Shown: piece by piece, positions 50,763-59,371 of the stretch | How the letters are laid out: each line of letters opens with the position of its first letter | Position numbering within the stretch: the first letter of the stretch is position 1 | Origin: Qipengyuania_B thermophila | GTDB taxonomy: Bacteria; Pseudomonadota; Alphaproteobacteria; Sphingomonadales; Sphingomonadaceae | Assembly: GCF_004153605.1 (NCBI RefSeq) | Contig: NZ_SDSI01000002.1 | Span: forward strand, 248,001 to 312,000 | Direction: 5' to 3' | Length of the DNA: 64,000 bases | Notes under the pieces: generated by a model | What the model saw: the letters and a program-made list of their open reading frames with translations, nothing else | Databases searched by the model: none | What the model was told of the DNA's origin: nothing | Translations under genes and position numbers: made by a program

Positions 50763-51229
50763 GGCGGGTCGCGCCAAAGCACCAGCGGCTCCTTCTTGCC
50801 GGAGCGGCGCTGCTGGCGGTGGCCGGCGCAGGGCTGAGCGGCGCCTATGCCTTGCAGAACCGAGCCAGCTATTTCTACCTACCCGCGCAGATGATGGCGG
50901 ATCCCCCGGCGGCGACCCGCGCGGTGCGTCTGGGCGGCATGGTCGAACGCGGAAGCCTGCGCCGCGAGGCGGACGGCATCACCATCGCCTTCACCGTTGC
51001 CGATGATCGCGGCGGGCGGGTGCCGGTGCGGTATCGGGGCATCGCTCCCGATCTGTTCGTCGAGGGATCCGGCGTCGTCGCCGAAGGCCGCCTTGGCCCG
51101 GACGGGGTGTTTCTGGCCGACAATCTTCTGGCGCGGCATGACGAGAACTACGTCCCGCGTGAATTGAAGGACATGCATGTGGCCGGGGCGCCGGGCGGGG
51201 CGGGCGTCGCCGCCGCTGCGCGCCGATGA
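50759..51229 (+). CDS. ccmE: Heme chaperone CcmE
   Basis: 156 residues with GTG start inside the ccmD stop. N-terminal sequence VRRVAPKHQRLLLAGAALLAVAGAGLSGAYAL is the anchor, followed by the OB-fold with the heme-linking His in LARHDENYVPRE. It carries heme covalently to CcmF. The Tyr three residues after the His, a heme ligand, is present. The stop overlaps ccmF (ATGA). Confidence 0.95.
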   Translation: MRRVAPKHQRLLLAGAALLAVAGAGLSGAYALQNRASYFYLPAQMMADPPAATRAVRLGGMVERGSLRREADGITIAFTVADDRGGRVPVRYRGIAPDLFVEGSGVVAEGRLGPDGVFLADNLLARHDENYVPRELKDMHVAGAPGGAGVAAAARR

Positions 51230-53178
51230 TCGCCGAGATCGGGCTGGCCGCGCTCTGGCTGGCCGCCGCTCTTGCCGTGTTCCAGCTTGTGGCGGGCGGG
51301 TTGAGCCTGCGGCCGGGCGCGCCGCCCGTTCTCGGGCAGAGCCTGCGCCCGCTGGCCGTGCTGCAGGGCGGGTTTGCGCTTCTGTCCTTCGCCGCCTTGC
51401 TGGTCCTGTTCGCGACGACGGACCTGTCGGTCGCGCTGGTGGCGCTGAACTCCCACACGGCGAAGCCGCTGCTGTACAAGGTCACCGGGGCGTGGGGCAA
51501 TCACGAAGGGTCGATGCTGCTGTGGGTGGCGACATTGGCAACGTCCGGCGCGCTCATCGCGGCGCTCGAGAGACGCCTGCCGGAGAGGACCATGCACGCG
51601 GTCCTGGCGGCGCAGGGGTTCGTAGCCTCCGGATTCTTCGCCTTTCTGCTGTTCAGCTCGAACCCGTTCACCCGGTTGCCGATGCCGGCGCCCGAAGGTG
51701 TCGGTCTGAACCCGCTGCTTCAGGACATCGGCCTCGCGCTTCATCCGCCGACGCTGTATCTGGGCTATGTCGGTCTGTCGGTGGCGTTCAGCTTTGCTGT
51801 GGGCGCGCTGCTGACGAACGCCGTCACACCGCAGTTCGCGCGCGTCATGCGGCCCTGGGTGCTGGGGGCGTGGGTGTTCCTGACGCTGGGCATCGTGGCC
51901 GGTTCCTACTGGGCCTATTACGAGCTTGGCTGGGGCGGCTGGTGGTTTTGGGATCCGGTGGAGAACGCCTCGCTGATGCCCTGGCTGGCCGCAACGGCCT
52001 TGCTGCATTCGGTCAGCGTTCTGGCCGCGCGCGATGCGCTGCGCGTCTGGACGATCCTTCTGGGCGTGATCGCCTTTTCGATGTCGATGGTCGGCACGTT
52101 CCTGGTGCGCTCCGGCATTCTGACCAGCGTGCACGCCTTTGCCGTCGATCCGCAGCGCGGCGCCTTCATCCTCGCGCTGCTGGCGCTCTACATCGGCGGT
52201 GCGCTGCTGCTGTTCGCCCTGCGGGCCGGCACGATCCTTGAAGGCAAGCGGTTCGGGCTGGCGAGCCGCGAAAGCGCGCTGGTGCTGAACAACATTCTGC
52301 TCAGCGCGCTCCTCGGCATTGTGCTGCTGGGCACGCTCTATCCCCTGTTTGCGGAGATGGTGGGCGCGCGCGTCTCGGTGGGACCCCCCTATTTCAATGC
52401 CGTGGGCGCGGTGTTTGCCCTGCCGATGCTGGCGGTCATGACCATCGGTCCCCTGCTGCGGTGGCGGAGCGATACGGCGCGGCGCCTGGCGCGTCCGCTG
52501 GTGGCGCTGAGCGCCGCGGGGCTGCTCGCCGCCGTGCTGGCGCTGCTTCAAGGTGACATCGGGCTGCTGCCGCTCAGCGGCTTCGTGCTCGGCGCGATGC
52601 TGGTGGTGGCGAGCGTCCTGCCGCTCGGAGGCCGGTCCTTCAGGCGCACGCCGTTGACCGTATGGGGCATGGTCATCGCCCATTTCGGCATCGGCGTGGC
52701 TCTGCTCGGCATGGCCAGCGATGCGGCGCTCACGCGGGAGCGGCTGGTGGCGATGGCACCGGGCGATGCGGTGACGGTCGGTCCGTGGACTGTTCGTCTG
52801 CGGGAGGTCATGCCGGTCGCCGGGCCGAACTGGACGGCGACCGAGGTGGTGCTGGACGCGCAGACGGCGGCGGGCGGCCGCACGATTACGCTGCGGCCGC
52901 AATCGCGGACCTTCTGGGCGCCGGTGCAGCAGACGACCGAAAGCGCGCTGGCGTCCCGCTGGAACGGACAGCTCTATGCCGTCTCCGGTGGTCCGGTCGA
53001 CGGGGGCCGATGGCAGATGCGCCTGTGGTGGAAGCCGTTCGTCACGCTGATCTGGCTGGGCGGGCTGCTCGTAGCCTTGGGAGGAGCGCTGTCGATGGCG
53101 GGTCATCTGCGCAGAGACACGGTGCGCCGCTCTGCCGCGCGCCGGATCAGCCGCCTTGCGGCGCCGGTGCCGGCGTGA
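51226..53178 (+). CDS. ccmF: Cytochrome c heme lyase subunit CcmF
   Basis: A 650-residue polytopic heme lyase subunit. It carries WGNHEGSMLLWV and the WWD motif WGGWWFWDPVENASLMPWL, with conserved His in LALHPPTLYLGY, and a C-terminal periplasmic domain ending in the last TM. It attaches heme to apocytochrome CxxCH. Its 3' end overlaps ccmG by GTGA. Confidence 0.97.
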   Translation: MIAEIGLAALWLAAALAVFQLVAGGLSLRPGAPPVLGQSLRPLAVLQGGFALLSFAALLVLFATTDLSVALVALNSHTAKPLLYKVTGAWGNHEGSMLLWVATLATSGALIAALERRLPERTMHAVLAAQGFVASGFFAFLLFSSNPFTRLPMPAPEGVGLNPLLQDIGLALHPPTLYLGYVGLSVAFSFAVGALLTNAVTPQFARVMRPWVLGAWVFLTLGIVAGSYWAYYELGWGGWWFWDPVENASLMPWLAATALLHSVSVLAARDALRVWTILLGVIAFSMSMVGTFLVRSGILTSVHAFAVDPQRGAFILALLALYIGGALLLFALRAGTILEGKRFGLASRESALVLNNILLSALLGIVLLGTLYPLFAEMVGARVSVGPPYFNAVGAVFALPMLAVMTIGPLLRWRSDTARRLARPLVALSAAGLLAAVLALLQGDIGLLPLSGFVLGAMLVVASVLPLGGRSFRRTPLTVWGMVIAHFGIGVALLGMASDAALTRERLVAMAPGDAVTVGPWTVRLREVMPVAGPNWTATEVVLDAQTAAGGRTITLRPQSRTFWAPVQQTTESALASRWNGQLYAVSGGPVDGGRWQMRLWWKPFVTLIWLGGLLVALGGALSMAGHLRRDTVRRSAARRISRLAAPVPA

Positions 53179-53705
53179 AGCGGCTGTGGCTCTTCCTGCC
53201 TGTGGCGGTGTTCGCGCTGATCGCGGGAGCCGTCGCGTACCAGCTCACGCAGCCGCGCGACGAGTTCGTGCGCAGCGCCATGATCGGCCAGCCGCTGCCG
53301 TCCTTCTCCCTGCCGCCACCGGGCGGCGGTCCGGCAACGCTGAGCGACGCCAGCTTCCGTGACGGGCGGCCGCGGCTGCTCAACTTCTGGGCCAGTTGGT
53401 GCCTCCCCTGCATTGCCGAAGCGCCGCAGCTCGAACGCCTGCGCGGTGAGGGCGCCGTCATCGTCGGAGTCGCCATCCGCGACCGGCCTGAAGATGTTGC
53501 GGCCTTCCTCCAGACTCATGGAAATCCCTATGCCGTGCTTGCCGCCGATGACATCGCCGAGCTTCAGCTCGCGCTGGGATCGTCAGGATTGCCGGAAACC
53601 TTCGTGATCGACGGGCAGGGGCGCATCCGCTACCAGCACATCGGCGACATCCGCGCGGCCGATGTGCCCGTGCTGCTCGACGAACTCCGCAAGGCGGGGT
53701 CGTGA
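53175..53705 (+). CDS. ccmG: Thiol:disulfide oxidoreductase CcmG (DsbE)
   Basis: A 176-residue membrane-anchored thioredoxin. GTG start, anchor LWLFLPVAVFALIAGAVAYQL, active site WASWCLPCIAEAP and cis-Pro region GSSGLPETFVID. It keeps apocytochrome cysteines reduced for heme attachment. Overlaps at both ends (GTGA) couple it to ccmF and ccmH. Confidence 0.95.
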   Translation: MKRLWLFLPVAVFALIAGAVAYQLTQPRDEFVRSAMIGQPLPSFSLPPPGGGPATLSDASFRDGRPRLLNFWASWCLPCIAEAPQLERLRGEGAVIVGVAIRDRPEDVAAFLQTHGNPYAVLAADDIAELQLALGSSGLPETFVIDGQGRIRYQHIGDIRAADVPVLLDELRKAGS

Positions 53706-54127
53706 CCGTGATGAAGTGGCTGGCCGCCGCGCTGCTGTGCATCCTTCCCCTTCCGGCCGCGGCCCAGAGCGCCATGCCGCCGGCGCCGCTGGCCGACCGG
53801 CAGCTTGACGACCCGCGCCTCGAAGCCGCGGCGCGGGAGCTGATGCACACGCTGCGCTGTGTCATGTGTCAGGGTCAGTCGATCGCCGACAGCGATGCGC
53901 CCATGGCCGGCGACATGCGGCATCAGGTGCGCAGCCGGATCGCGGCTGGTGAGAGTGCCGAAGACGTCCGCGCGTGGCTGAAAGCCCGCTATGGCGATTA
54001 CATCAGCTATCAGCCGGAACTCAATCGCGTAACCTGGCCGTTGTTCGCCGTTCCCGCCCTGCTGCTGCTGTTCGCGGCGCTGGTGTTCTTCAGGCGCGTC
54101 CGGGTCGCGGCGAAGCCCCGGCGTTGA
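53702..54127 (+). CDS. ccmH: Cytochrome c-type biogenesis protein CcmH
   Basis: 141 residues. Signal peptide MTVMKWLAAALLCILPLPAAAQS, then the LRCxxC motif in LMHTLRCVMCQGQSIADSDAPMAGDMRHQVRSRIAAGESAEDVRAWLKARYGDYI, and a C-terminal TM (LFAVPALLLLFAALVFF). This is the thiol-reducing N-terminal CcmH module without a fused TPR domain, which is supplied by the next gene. Confidence 0.95.
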   Translation: MTVMKWLAAALLCILPLPAAAQSAMPPAPLADRQLDDPRLEAAARELMHTLRCVMCQGQSIADSDAPMAGDMRHQVRSRIAAGESAEDVRAWLKARYGDYISYQPELNRVTWPLFAVPALLLLFAALVFFRRVRVAAKPRR

Positions 54128-54780
54128 CCTGGCTGGCGGTTCTCGCGCTCGCTGCGGGCGGGTTTGGCGCGGCGGCGGCCCTGCTCGGCTTGCCGCGGCA
54201 GGCGTATGCGCTGCTCGGGGTCGTGCTGGCGCTGGGACTGGCGGGTTATGCCCTGCAGGGCACGCCCGACATGACCGGCGCGCCGCGGCAGGCGAGGGTG
54301 CAGGCCGCGATCGATGCGGAGCCGCTGATCGCCGCCCGCCGTGCCATGTTCGGTCCGACGCTGCCCCCGTCCCGCTACGTCACCGTGGCCGACGGGTTTC
54401 TTCGCCAAGGGCGCACCCGCGAGGCGGCCGCATTCCTGAACACCGCCGTGCGCGACGATCCCGGCGATGCCGAAGCGTGGACGGCGCTTGGCAATGCACT
54501 GGCGACGCATGCCGGCGGCACGCTAACGCCGGCAGCGTCGCTCGCCTTCGCGGCCGCGCGGCAGGGCGCGCCCGGCAATCCGGCCCCGCTCTACTTCGAG
54601 GGATTGGCCGCCATCCGCAGCGGTCGCCCCGGCGAGGCGTTGCCGCTGTGGCAGCGCGCCCTTGCCACGACACCCGCCGATGCCCCTTACCGTCCGGTGC
54701 TCGCAGCCCAGCTCGAACAGCTGCAACGGGTTCTCGCCGGCGGCCCTCCTGCGCCGCCTGCCCTGCCGCGCCCGCGGTGA
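54124..54780 (+). CDS. CcmI-like TPR protein of cytochrome c maturation
   Basis: A 218-residue protein with a TTG start inside the ccmH stop (TTGA). Two N-terminal TM helices (LAVLALAAGGFGAAAALLGL and ALLGVVLALGLAGYALQG) precede a periplasmic TPR domain (FLRQGRTREAAAFLNTAVRDDPGDAEAWTALGNAL and PLYFEGLAAIRSGRPGEALPLWQRALATTPADAPYRPVL). CcmI proteins escort apocytochrome c to the heme lyase. It is the last gene of the ccm run. Confidence 0.88.
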   Translation: MTWLAVLALAAGGFGAAAALLGLPRQAYALLGVVLALGLAGYALQGTPDMTGAPRQARVQAAIDAEPLIAARRAMFGPTLPPSRYVTVADGFLRQGRTREAAAFLNTAVRDDPGDAEAWTALGNALATHAGGTLTPAASLAFAAARQGAPGNPAPLYFEGLAAIRSGRPGEALPLWQRALATTPADAPYRPVLAAQLEQLQRVLAGGPPAPPALPRPR

Positions 54781-54918
54781 AGTGGGCGGCGGAGGCCATC
54801 AGCGTGCGCGTTGCTGCCGGGGGGCGGGGGTGCTAAGGCGCGCCGCCAGACTCGCCGTGCTCCTGCGGGGAAGTGGCCGGCCGGAACGTCACAAGGGTCC
54901 ACGAGCAGCCTTTCAGCC

Positions 54919-56904
54919 ATGAGCAGCGACACACCTGACGGTCTGCCGGTGTCCGGCGTCCAACCGGCTGCCGAACCTGCGAGCGGCGGAGAGGCAGCCG
55001 CGGCAAGTGATGCCCACGGTCACGGAAAGGCGAGCCTCGGGACGCTCGCCGTCGGTGCGGTGGGGGTCGTGTTCGGCGACATCGGCACCAGCCCCCTTTA
55101 CGCGTTTCGCGAAACCTTCGCGCAACACGGCGACATCCCGCCCATCCAGGCCGACCCGGTCCACATCTTCGGGGTTCTCAGTCTCGTCTTCTGGTCGATG
55201 ATGATCGTCGTGACCGTCAAATACGTGCTGACGATCACCCGCGCGGACAACAAGGGAGAGGGCGGGAGTCTCGCGCTGCTGGCGCTGATCAGCCGCTCGA
55301 CCGAAGGGGCGCGCTGGACCGCGCCGCTGGTTCTGCTCGGCGTCTTCGCCACCGCGCTGTTCTATGGCGACTCCATGATCACCCCGGCGATGTCGGTGCT
55401 CTCGGCGACAGAGGGGCTGCAATATGTGCATCCGGGCTTCCGCGGCTACATCATCCCCATCGCGGTGAGCATCCTGATCCTCCTGTTCGCCATCCAGTCT
55501 CGCGGCACCCACAAGGTCGGACGCGCCTTCGGGCCGATCATGATGCTGTACTTCTCCACCCTGGCGGGGCTGGGGCTGATGTACATCGTCGCCATGCCGT
55601 CCATCATCCTGGAGACGTTGAACCCGTGGAATGCCGTGGTGTTCTTCATGACGGACGGGTTCCGCGCCTTCTTCGCCATGGGTGCCGTCGTTCTGGCGGT
55701 GACCGGAGCGGAGGCCCTTTACGCCGACATGGGCCATTTCGGCCGCCGCCCCATTGCCCTGTCGTGGGTGGGGTTCGTGTTCCCGGCGCTGCTGCTGAAT
55801 TACATGGGGCAGGGCGCCATGGTGCTCGCCCCCGGTGCGGATGGCGAAGCTCTTATCCGCGATCCCTTCTTTCTCATGATCCCGGATGCGATCCGCCTGC
55901 CGGTCATCCTGCTTGCCCTGACGGCGACGATCATCGCCAGCCAGGCGGTCATTTCCGGCGCCTTCTCGCTGACGCAGCAGGCGATCCAGCTCGGCTTCAT
56001 TCCCCGCATGCAGATCAAGCACACGAGCGCGTCGGCTGCCGGGCAGATCTACATTCCGGTGGTGAACTGGGCCTTGATGGTGGCCGTCATCCTGCTGGTG
56101 CTTTTCTTCCGGTCCTCCAGCAGCCTTGCCGCCGCCTACGGGATCGCCGTCACCGGCGCCATGTTCATCGACACGATCCTGCTTGCGGCCGTTCTGCTGG
56201 CGCTGTGGCGCTGGCCGCTGTGGAAGGCGCTGCCGCTGGTCGCGGTGTTCCTGATCGTCGACATCGGCTATTTCAGCGCCAACCTCATCAAGGTGCCCGA
56301 TGGCGGATGGGTGCCGCTGGTGATCGGCCTCGTGATCTTCACCGCGCTGACGACATGGTCCCGCGGGCGAGCGCTGATGCGGCAATCCATGGCCGAGGGC
56401 TCGATGCCGCTCGAGGTGTTCGCCAAGAGCGCCCTCGGCAGCGCGGCGCGGGTGCCGGGGACGGCCGTGTTCATGTCGTCGAGCGAGACGGGGGTGCCGT
56501 CCGCCTTGCTGCACAACATCAAGCACAACAAGGTGCTGCACCGCCGCGTCATCATCCTCACCGTCGTTATCGAGGATGTGCCCTCCGTTCCGCCCGGGGA
56601 GCGCGTTCAGGTGGTCGATCTGGGGCAGGGCTTCTACCGCATGACGCTGCGCTTCGGGTTCATGGACGACACGGACGTGCCGGCGGTCCTGCGCGCGATC
56701 GACGTCTGCGGCGCGCCGTTCGACATGATGCAGACGAGCTTCTTCCTCAGCCGCCAGACGCTGATTTCGGGCGCCACCAAGGGCCTGCCCAAATGGCGGG
56801 AGAAGATCTTCGCGTGGATGCTGCGCAACTCCGCCACCGCGATGGAGTTCTTCCGGCTGCCGTCGAACCGGGTGGTCGAGCTGGGCAGCCAGCTCAGGTT
56901 GTGA
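54919..56904 (+). CDS. kup: Low-affinity potassium transporter Kup
   Basis: A 661-residue K+/H+ symporter. The N-terminal 37 residues are polar, then LAVGAVGVVFGDIGTSPLYAFRETF opens the 12-TM domain, with VTGAEALYADMGHFG and VLNYMGQGA-like LLNYMGQGAMVL. The soluble C-terminal domain contains PGTAVFMSSSETGVPSALLHNIKHNKVLHRRVIILTV. The ATG at 54919 begins MSSDTPDG. The gene ends 18 bp before convergent yciB; the 9-bp inverted repeat CCAGCCGCC at 56911-56941 could serve as a shared mRNA end. Confidence 0.95.
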   Translation: MSSDTPDGLPVSGVQPAAEPASGGEAAAASDAHGHGKASLGTLAVGAVGVVFGDIGTSPLYAFRETFAQHGDIPPIQADPVHIFGVLSLVFWSMMIVVTVKYVLTITRADNKGEGGSLALLALISRSTEGARWTAPLVLLGVFATALFYGDSMITPAMSVLSATEGLQYVHPGFRGYIIPIAVSILILLFAIQSRGTHKVGRAFGPIMMLYFSTLAGLGLMYIVAMPSIILETLNPWNAVVFFMTDGFRAFFAMGAVVLAVTGAEALYADMGHFGRRPIALSWVGFVFPALLLNYMGQGAMVLAPGADGEALIRDPFFLMIPDAIRLPVILLALTATIIASQAVISGAFSLTQQAIQLGFIPRMQIKHTSASAAGQIYIPVVNWALMVAVILLVLFFRSSSSLAAAYGIAVTGAMFIDTILLAAVLLALWRWPLWKALPLVAVFLIVDIGYFSANLIKVPDGGWVPLVIGLVIFTALTTWSRGRALMRQSMAEGSMPLEVFAKSALGSAARVPGTAVFMSSSETGVPSALLHNIKHNKVLHRRVIILTVVIEDVPSVPPGERVQVVDLGQGFYRMTLRFGFMDDTDVPAVLRAIDVCGAPFDMMQTSFFLSRQTLISGATKGLPKWREKIFAWMLRNSATAMEFFRLPSNRVVELGSQLRL

Positions 56905-56922
56905 GAACCGCCAGCCGCCGGT

Positions 56923-57570
56923 TCAGCCCGTTGGCGGCTGGTCCTCCAGCGGCTCGCGCGGCTCGTCGACCGCAAGCCCGTGCCGCAGCAGCATCGGCAT
57001 CTGCGACACCGTGAAAGCAAGGCTCAGCGGCAGGAACACCCACAGCTTGGCCCAGAGCCAGGTCTCGAAGCTGGCAAAGGCGCGCAGCCCTTCGTTCACC
57101 CCCGCAAGAACGATGAAGAACACGCCCCAGTTGCGCGACAATGTGAGCCAGCCCTTGGCGCTCAACCCCTCGAAGGCAGCTTCGAGCAGGATCTTGAGCA
57201 ACGCCTTGCCGCGCCACCAGCCGATCAGCAAGGCGGCGGCGAAGAGCAGGTAGATGACCGTGGGCTTGAGCTGGATAAACCGCTCGTCGCGCAGCCACAC
57301 GGTCAGCGCGCCGAACACGACGATCAGTCCGGTGGACAGCCACAGCATCGGCGAAACGCGTCCGAATCTCCACCGCGAGAACGCCAGCGCCGCCAGCGCG
57401 GCGACCATGAAGGCCAGCGTGCCGCGGACCACTGCGGCAACCTCGGCGACCGTGCCGCCGTCCCCGCCGGAGTAGAGCTTGTAAACGCCAAGGAAGACGA
57501 GCAGCGGCCCGTAATCGACGAGGATGTTGAGGCAGCCGGAAGGGCGGCGCCCGCTGCGTTCGCCGGTCAC
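56923..57570 (-). CDS. yciB: YciB/IspZ-family septation inner-membrane protein
   Basis: A 215-residue five-TM protein: LNILVDYGPLLVFLGVYKLY, ALTVWLRDERFIQLKPTVIYLLFAAAL, GWLTLSRNWGVFFIVLAGVNEGL and FETWLWAKLWVFLPLSLAFTVSQMPML are conserved. The family affects septation and envelope maintenance. A GTG start overlaps the ftsY stop (GTGA), giving dapF-ftsY-yciB as one coupled minus-strand operon. Confidence 0.94.
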   Translation of the reverse strand: MTGERSGRRPSGCLNILVDYGPLLVFLGVYKLYSGGDGGTVAEVAAVVRGTLAFMVAALAALAFSRWRFGRVSPMLWLSTGLIVVFGALTVWLRDERFIQLKPTVIYLLFAAALLIGWWRGKALLKILLEAAFEGLSAKGWLTLSRNWGVFFIVLAGVNEGLRAFASFETWLWAKLWVFLPLSLAFTVSQMPMLLRHGLAVDEPREPLEDQPPTG

Positions 57571-58487
57571 GCGACCCCCGCGATCACACGGGCGACCAGA
57601 TGCGGGTCGAACGGTCTGAGGTCCGCCATTCCTTCTCCGACGCCGACCGCGTGGATCGGCAGGCCGTATTGCTGCGCCGCCGCGACCAGAACCCCGCCGC
57701 GCGCGGTGCCGTCAAGCTTTGTCATGATGATCCCCGTGACCCCGGCAACGTCCTTGAAGACCTCGACCTGCGACAGCGCGTTCTGCCCGTTGGTCGCGTC
57801 GAGCACCAGCACCACGTCGTGCGGCGCCTCCGGGTTGAGCCGGCCGAGCACCCGCCGGATCTTGGCCAGCTCGTCCATCAATTCGCGCTTGTTCTGAAGC
57901 CGCCCGGCCGTGTCGACGATCAGGACGTCGGTGCCGCGCTCGGTGGCGGCCTTCAGCGCGTCGAACACGACGCTTGCCGGGTCGCCTCCTTCGGGGCCGC
58001 GCACGAGGGGCACTCCGGCCCGCTCGGCCCACGTGCCCAGCTGACCGATGGCGGCGGCGCGGAAGGTGTCGCCGGCGGCGAGCATCACGCTGTAATCGTC
58101 TTCCTGAAACCAGTGGGCGAGCTTGGCGATGGTGGTGGTCTTGCCGCTGCCGTTCACGCCGATGACGAGGATCACCTGTGGACGGGGGAAGGCGGAAATC
58201 TCCAGAGGCCTCGCCACGGGCGCCAGGATCGCCTCGATTTCCTCGGCCACCGCGTCCTTCAGCTCGCGCTCCGTCAGGTGCACGCCGAACCGCCGGTCCG
58301 CCAGCCGCGCCCGGATCCGCGCCGCGGCGGCGGGTCCGAGGTCGGACGCGATCAGGCCGTCTTCCACGGCATCGAGCGTGGCATCGTCGAGCCCGGCGGT
58401 TCCGATCACGCCGGTGAGGTTCGTCGCCAGCCGGTCCGACGTGCTGCGGAATGCGGCGGCAAGGCGGCTGCTCCAGCTCTGGCTCAT
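57567..58487 (-). CDS. ftsY: Signal recognition particle receptor FtsY
   Basis: A 306-residue SRP GTPase. N-domain helices, then P-loop GVNGSGKTTTIAKLAHWF, GDTFRAAAIGQL, DTAGRLQNKRELMDEL, TKLDGTARGG and the closing GVGEGMADLRPFDPHLV. It has no acidic A domain, only a short N-terminus (MSQSWSSRLAAAFRSTSDRL). It receives ribosome-SRP complexes using the 4.5S RNA encoded near 25.1 kb. The start overlaps the dapF stop (ATGA). In many alphaproteobacteria mtaB lies between dapF and ftsY, and here it is absent. Confidence 0.97.
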   Translation of the reverse strand: MSQSWSSRLAAAFRSTSDRLATNLTGVIGTAGLDDATLDAVEDGLIASDLGPAAAARIRARLADRRFGVHLTERELKDAVAEEIEAILAPVARPLEISAFPRPQVILVIGVNGSGKTTTIAKLAHWFQEDDYSVMLAAGDTFRAAAIGQLGTWAERAGVPLVRGPEGGDPASVVFDALKAATERGTDVLIVDTAGRLQNKRELMDELAKIRRVLGRLNPEAPHDVVLVLDATNGQNALSQVEVFKDVAGVTGIIMTKLDGTARGGVLVAAAQQYGLPIHAVGVGEGMADLRPFDPHLVARVIAGVA

Positions 58488-59299
58488 GCAAAGTCCCTTG
58501 TGTCGAAGGTGCCGCGAAAGGTTTCGCGGGCGGCGCCGGTCATCAGCACCGTGTCGCCGGTCCAGGCAATCCGCAGGTCGCCGCCCGGCTGCTGCACCGT
58601 CACCGGGCTGCTGACGAGGCGTTTGTGCCGAAGCGCCAGCACGGCCGCCGCACAGGCAGCGGTTCCGCAGGCGAGCGTCGCCCCGGCACCCCGTTCCCAG
58701 ACCCGCAGGTTCAGTGTCGCGGGGCCGGCCACATGGGCGAAGCTGACATTCACGCCCTCGTGGAACACCGGATCGGCCTGCACCGCGGGCGCAAGTTCGC
58801 CCAGCCGGTCGAGCGTCGGCGGATCGACGAAGAACACGGCGTGCGGGTTGCCCACATTCACCGCGAACGGGCCGGGCAGATCGTGCCAGGTGATCGGCAT
58901 CGGCTGCGTGTCCATGGCGTAGCCGAGCGGAATGTCGTCCCAGGCAAAGCGCGGACGGCCCATGTCGACCTCGGCCGCCGCGTCGTCCAAAGCTCTGGCG
59001 TGGATGAGGCCTCCTGCGGTCTCGATCGATACGTCGCAGCCCTGAAGCAGGCAGACCGCTCTGGCCGCGTTGCCGCACGCGCGTGCTTCGTCCCCGTCGG
59101 CGTTGAAGATCCGCATCCGCAGATCGGCGGCGGAGCTCGGTTCAAGGACGATCAACTGATCGCAGCCGATCCCGGTGGTTCGGTGGCACAGCGCCTGCAC
59201 CATCCCGCCGTTCAGCGGCACCGGCGGTCCGCTGCGCTGATCGAGGATCACGAAATCGTTTCCGAGCCCGTGCATCTTGATGAAGGGAGCGCGCATCAC
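58484..59299 (-). CDS. dapF: Diaminopimelate epimerase
   Basis: A 271-residue cofactor-independent epimerase converting LL- to meso-diaminopimelate for lysine and murein. The two catalytic cysteines are in ARACGNAARAV and TLACGTAACAAAVLAL. The N-terminus FIKMHGLGNDFVILD and NPHAVFFVD are conserved. An ATG pair starts the frame. It heads the operon dapF-ftsY-yciB. Confidence 0.97.
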   Translation of the reverse strand: MMRAPFIKMHGLGNDFVILDQRSGPPVPLNGGMVQALCHRTTGIGCDQLIVLEPSSAADLRMRIFNADGDEARACGNAARAVCLLQGCDVSIETAGGLIHARALDDAAAEVDMGRPRFAWDDIPLGYAMDTQPMPITWHDLPGPFAVNVGNPHAVFFVDPPTLDRLGELAPAVQADPVFHEGVNVSFAHVAGPATLNLRVWERGAGATLACGTAACAAAVLALRHKRLVSSPVTVQQPGGDLRIAWTGDTVLMTGAARETFRGTFDTRDFA

Positions 59300-59371
59300 C
59301 GGCGGCTCTATTGAAGCCGGTGCGGGGCGTAAAGGCGCGAGGAGGGCAAACCGGCCGCGTGCCGCGCCGGG

